A stretch of DNA of 37,216 nucleotides from NCBI GenBank assembly GCA_016882305.1, contig VGQX01000012.1, positions 1 to 37,216 on the forward strand, read 5' to 3'. Both the position numbers and the translations under genes were made by a program. Of this stretch, positions 35,864 to 37,216 are shown piece after piece. Below the pieces are notes generated by a model. It was not told where the DNA came from and made no database searches. It saw nothing but the letters and a program-made list of their open reading frames with translations. The DNA comes from Cyanobacteria bacterium K_Offshore_surface_m2_239 (GTDB taxonomy: Bacteria; Cyanobacteriota; Cyanobacteriia; PCC-6307; Cyanobiaceae). Numbering within the stretch: the first letter of the stretch is position 1; every line of letters starts with the position of its first letter.

Positions 35864-36877
35864 TCAGCTGGCCTGCCCGAAGGCCACTTGGCAGGCGGCA
35901 TTGAGCAACTCCGCCTCTTGGGAGGAGTTGGGCAGGCGACCGTTGAGGGTGCCGGCGTTGCAGTCGGCCGTCAGCTGCCAGCTGGTGCCAGCTTCCGTGA
36001 CCACAAAGGTCACGGAGCCGTTGCCGGTGGGTTGCACCGTGCCGAACTGCAGCTGGTAGTCGCTGTTCGGGACGACGATGAAGGTGACATCGTTGCTGAC
36101 GGCCTCGTTCACGGCGGCATTGACCATCGCCGCTGTCGCCAGGGTGCCGATCCCCCAGACGGCGGCTCGGGCCCCCCACCAGCCCCAGGGGGGATTGCTC
36201 CAGCCGCCATACCAACCCCAGTTCCAGGGCCGGGCCACCCCCCAGCCCGGTCGTGCCCAGCCCGGATGGAGGTTGATGTCGCCGATGTTCACCTGTCGAT
36301 TCCAGTCGCGATCCACCTGGATCGAGCGATTGCCGCGATCGATGTTGAGGGTGCGATCTCCCCGATCGAGATTGAGGGTGCGGTCGCCGTCGCGATTCAG
36401 GGTGCGATCCCCCAGCTCCGCGCGGCGATCCGTTGCGCTTGGCCCGCCACCGGGTCGCTGCAGCGGCTGGCTGGGCCGTTGTCCTGCTTCGGGCCGTGCC
36501 GGGCGCGCCGCTCCGTCTGCGGGTCGGCTGACCGGTTGCCGGATGGAGGGATTGCCCACGCGGTTGAGCCGATCCCCGCTGCTGAAGCCCCCGCTGGGTT
36601 GCCGATCGCCCCGGGTGAACGAGCCTCCGCCGCTGAACCCCGTGCGCGCCTGACCACCCCCGCCGCGTCCGCCCCCTCCCGCACGACCACCCCCGCCCCC
36701 GCGTCCGCCTCCACCCCCGCGGCCTCCACCCCCACCGCCCCGGGCGAGAAGGCTGGGTGGAGCTGTCGGGGCGGAGGGATCCGAGGCACTCGCGATTGCC
36801 ACGACGGGAAGGGTGCCGGCGATCGCCAGCAGAGCGGCGGTCGCCAGACCCAGGAATGGTTGAACGGGTCCGGCCAT
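35864..36877 (-). CDS. Secreted Gly-rich protein with DRTLN-type repeats
   Basis: Signal-like MAGPVQPFLGLATAALLAIAGTLPVVAIASA, then [31 protein letters not shown], then GDRTLNRDGDRTLNLDRGDRTLNIDRGNRSIQVDRDWN, then a W/G/P-rich segment. Confidence 0.7.
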   Translation of the reverse strand: MAGPVQPFLGLATAALLAIAGTLPVVAIASASDPSAPTAPPSLLARGGGGGGRGGGGGRGGGGGRAGGGGRGGGGQARTGFSGGGSFTRGDRQPSGGFSSGDRLNRVGNPSIRQPVSRPADGAARPARPEAGQRPSQPLQRPGGGPSATDRRAELGDRTLNRDGDRTLNLDRGDRTLNIDRGNRSIQVDRDWNRQVNIGDINLHPGWARPGWGVARPWNWGWYGGWSNPPWGWWGARAAVWGIGTLATAAMVNAAVNEAVSNDVTFIVVPNSDYQLQFGTVQPTGNGSVTFVVTEAGTSWQLTADCNAGTLNGRLPNSSQEAELLNAACQVAFGQAS

Positions 36878-37216
36878 CACTTGCCCTCTCCCTGCGCCTT
36901 GATCAGGTCGCAACCGCCGTCGTAGCAAAGGATGTCAACGCGCCCGCTGGCGGCGAAGTGCACCCGCACCAGATCGCGACCACGAAAATCCTGCCGTTCC
37001 TGCAACAGGCTGTTCAGATAGTTGGGGTTGACGACGCAGAGGTCCGTGTCATTAATGCACAGCGTGTTGGTCGAAAACCGCACGGCGGCGTTGCGCAGGG
37101 GAGTCCAGCTTTGGCGTCCCGGCTCCTGGAGGGCGAAGCGCGCGGGCTGGTCGCTGATGCGCAGGGTGTGGGTGAGGCCAGCAATGGTGTGGCGATACAG
37201 GGAGCCCGCTTCGTTG
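36877..37216 (-). CDS. Hypothetical protein, 5' end beyond window
   Basis: Open frame to the window edge: NEAGSLYRHTIAGLTHTLRISDQPARFALQEPGRQSWTPLRNAAVRFSTNTLCINDTDLCVVNPNYLNSLLQERQDFRGRDLVRVHFAASGRVDILCYDGGCDLIKAQGEGK*; stop overlaps the next start (ATGA). Confidence 0.6.
   Translation of the reverse strand, partial: NEAGSLYRHTIAGLTHTLRISDQPARFALQEPGRQSWTPLRNAAVRFSTNTLCINDTDLCVVNPNYLNSLLQERQDFRGRDLVRVHFAASGRVDILCYDGGCDLIKAQGEGK

Noticed and set aside
35537-36925. 462-aa plus-strand ORF opposite the DUF202 and Gly-rich genes
   Set aside because: No motif and biased composition; the minus strand carries the DUF202 family match and a signal-peptide protein.
1-37216. tRNA/rRNA genes
   Set aside because: None recognised by eye; a tRNAscan/Infernal run would be needed to exclude them.

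Overview
GC-rich window whose right-hand gene order (parC/gyrA-like, TPR protein, queG, HpsJ-like, DUF502, nusB, ftsY) looks like the chromosome of a picocyanobacterium (Synechococcus/Cyanobium type; inference from gene content). The left ~22.7 kb is an accessory defence/toxin-antitoxin (TA) island. It holds (i) a TIR-WD40 protein cut by the left edge, missed by the ORF track; (ii) a divergent two-gene operon of an AlbA_2/Schlafen-like ATP-binding protein and a ParA-like ATPase with an altered deviant Walker A motif; (iii) a five-gene, start/stop-overlapping extended type III restriction-modification locus (PLD-like/SNF2 helicase, DUF4391, Mod with a frameshift, a DinD/BRO-N-like miniprotein, Res); (iv) a dense field of intact and decayed TA modules, including duplicated Phd/PIN fragments, an intact VapBC-like pair, MntA-HepT with a chimeric tail, a RelE-like fragment and an HsdM relic. 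Mixed in are an aldo/keto reductase, a jacalin-like pseudogene and a catalase-family gene lacking its 5' end. From ~22.73 kb onward the window is mostly ordinary chromosome. All calls come from reading the sequence and ORF translations; no database search was run.
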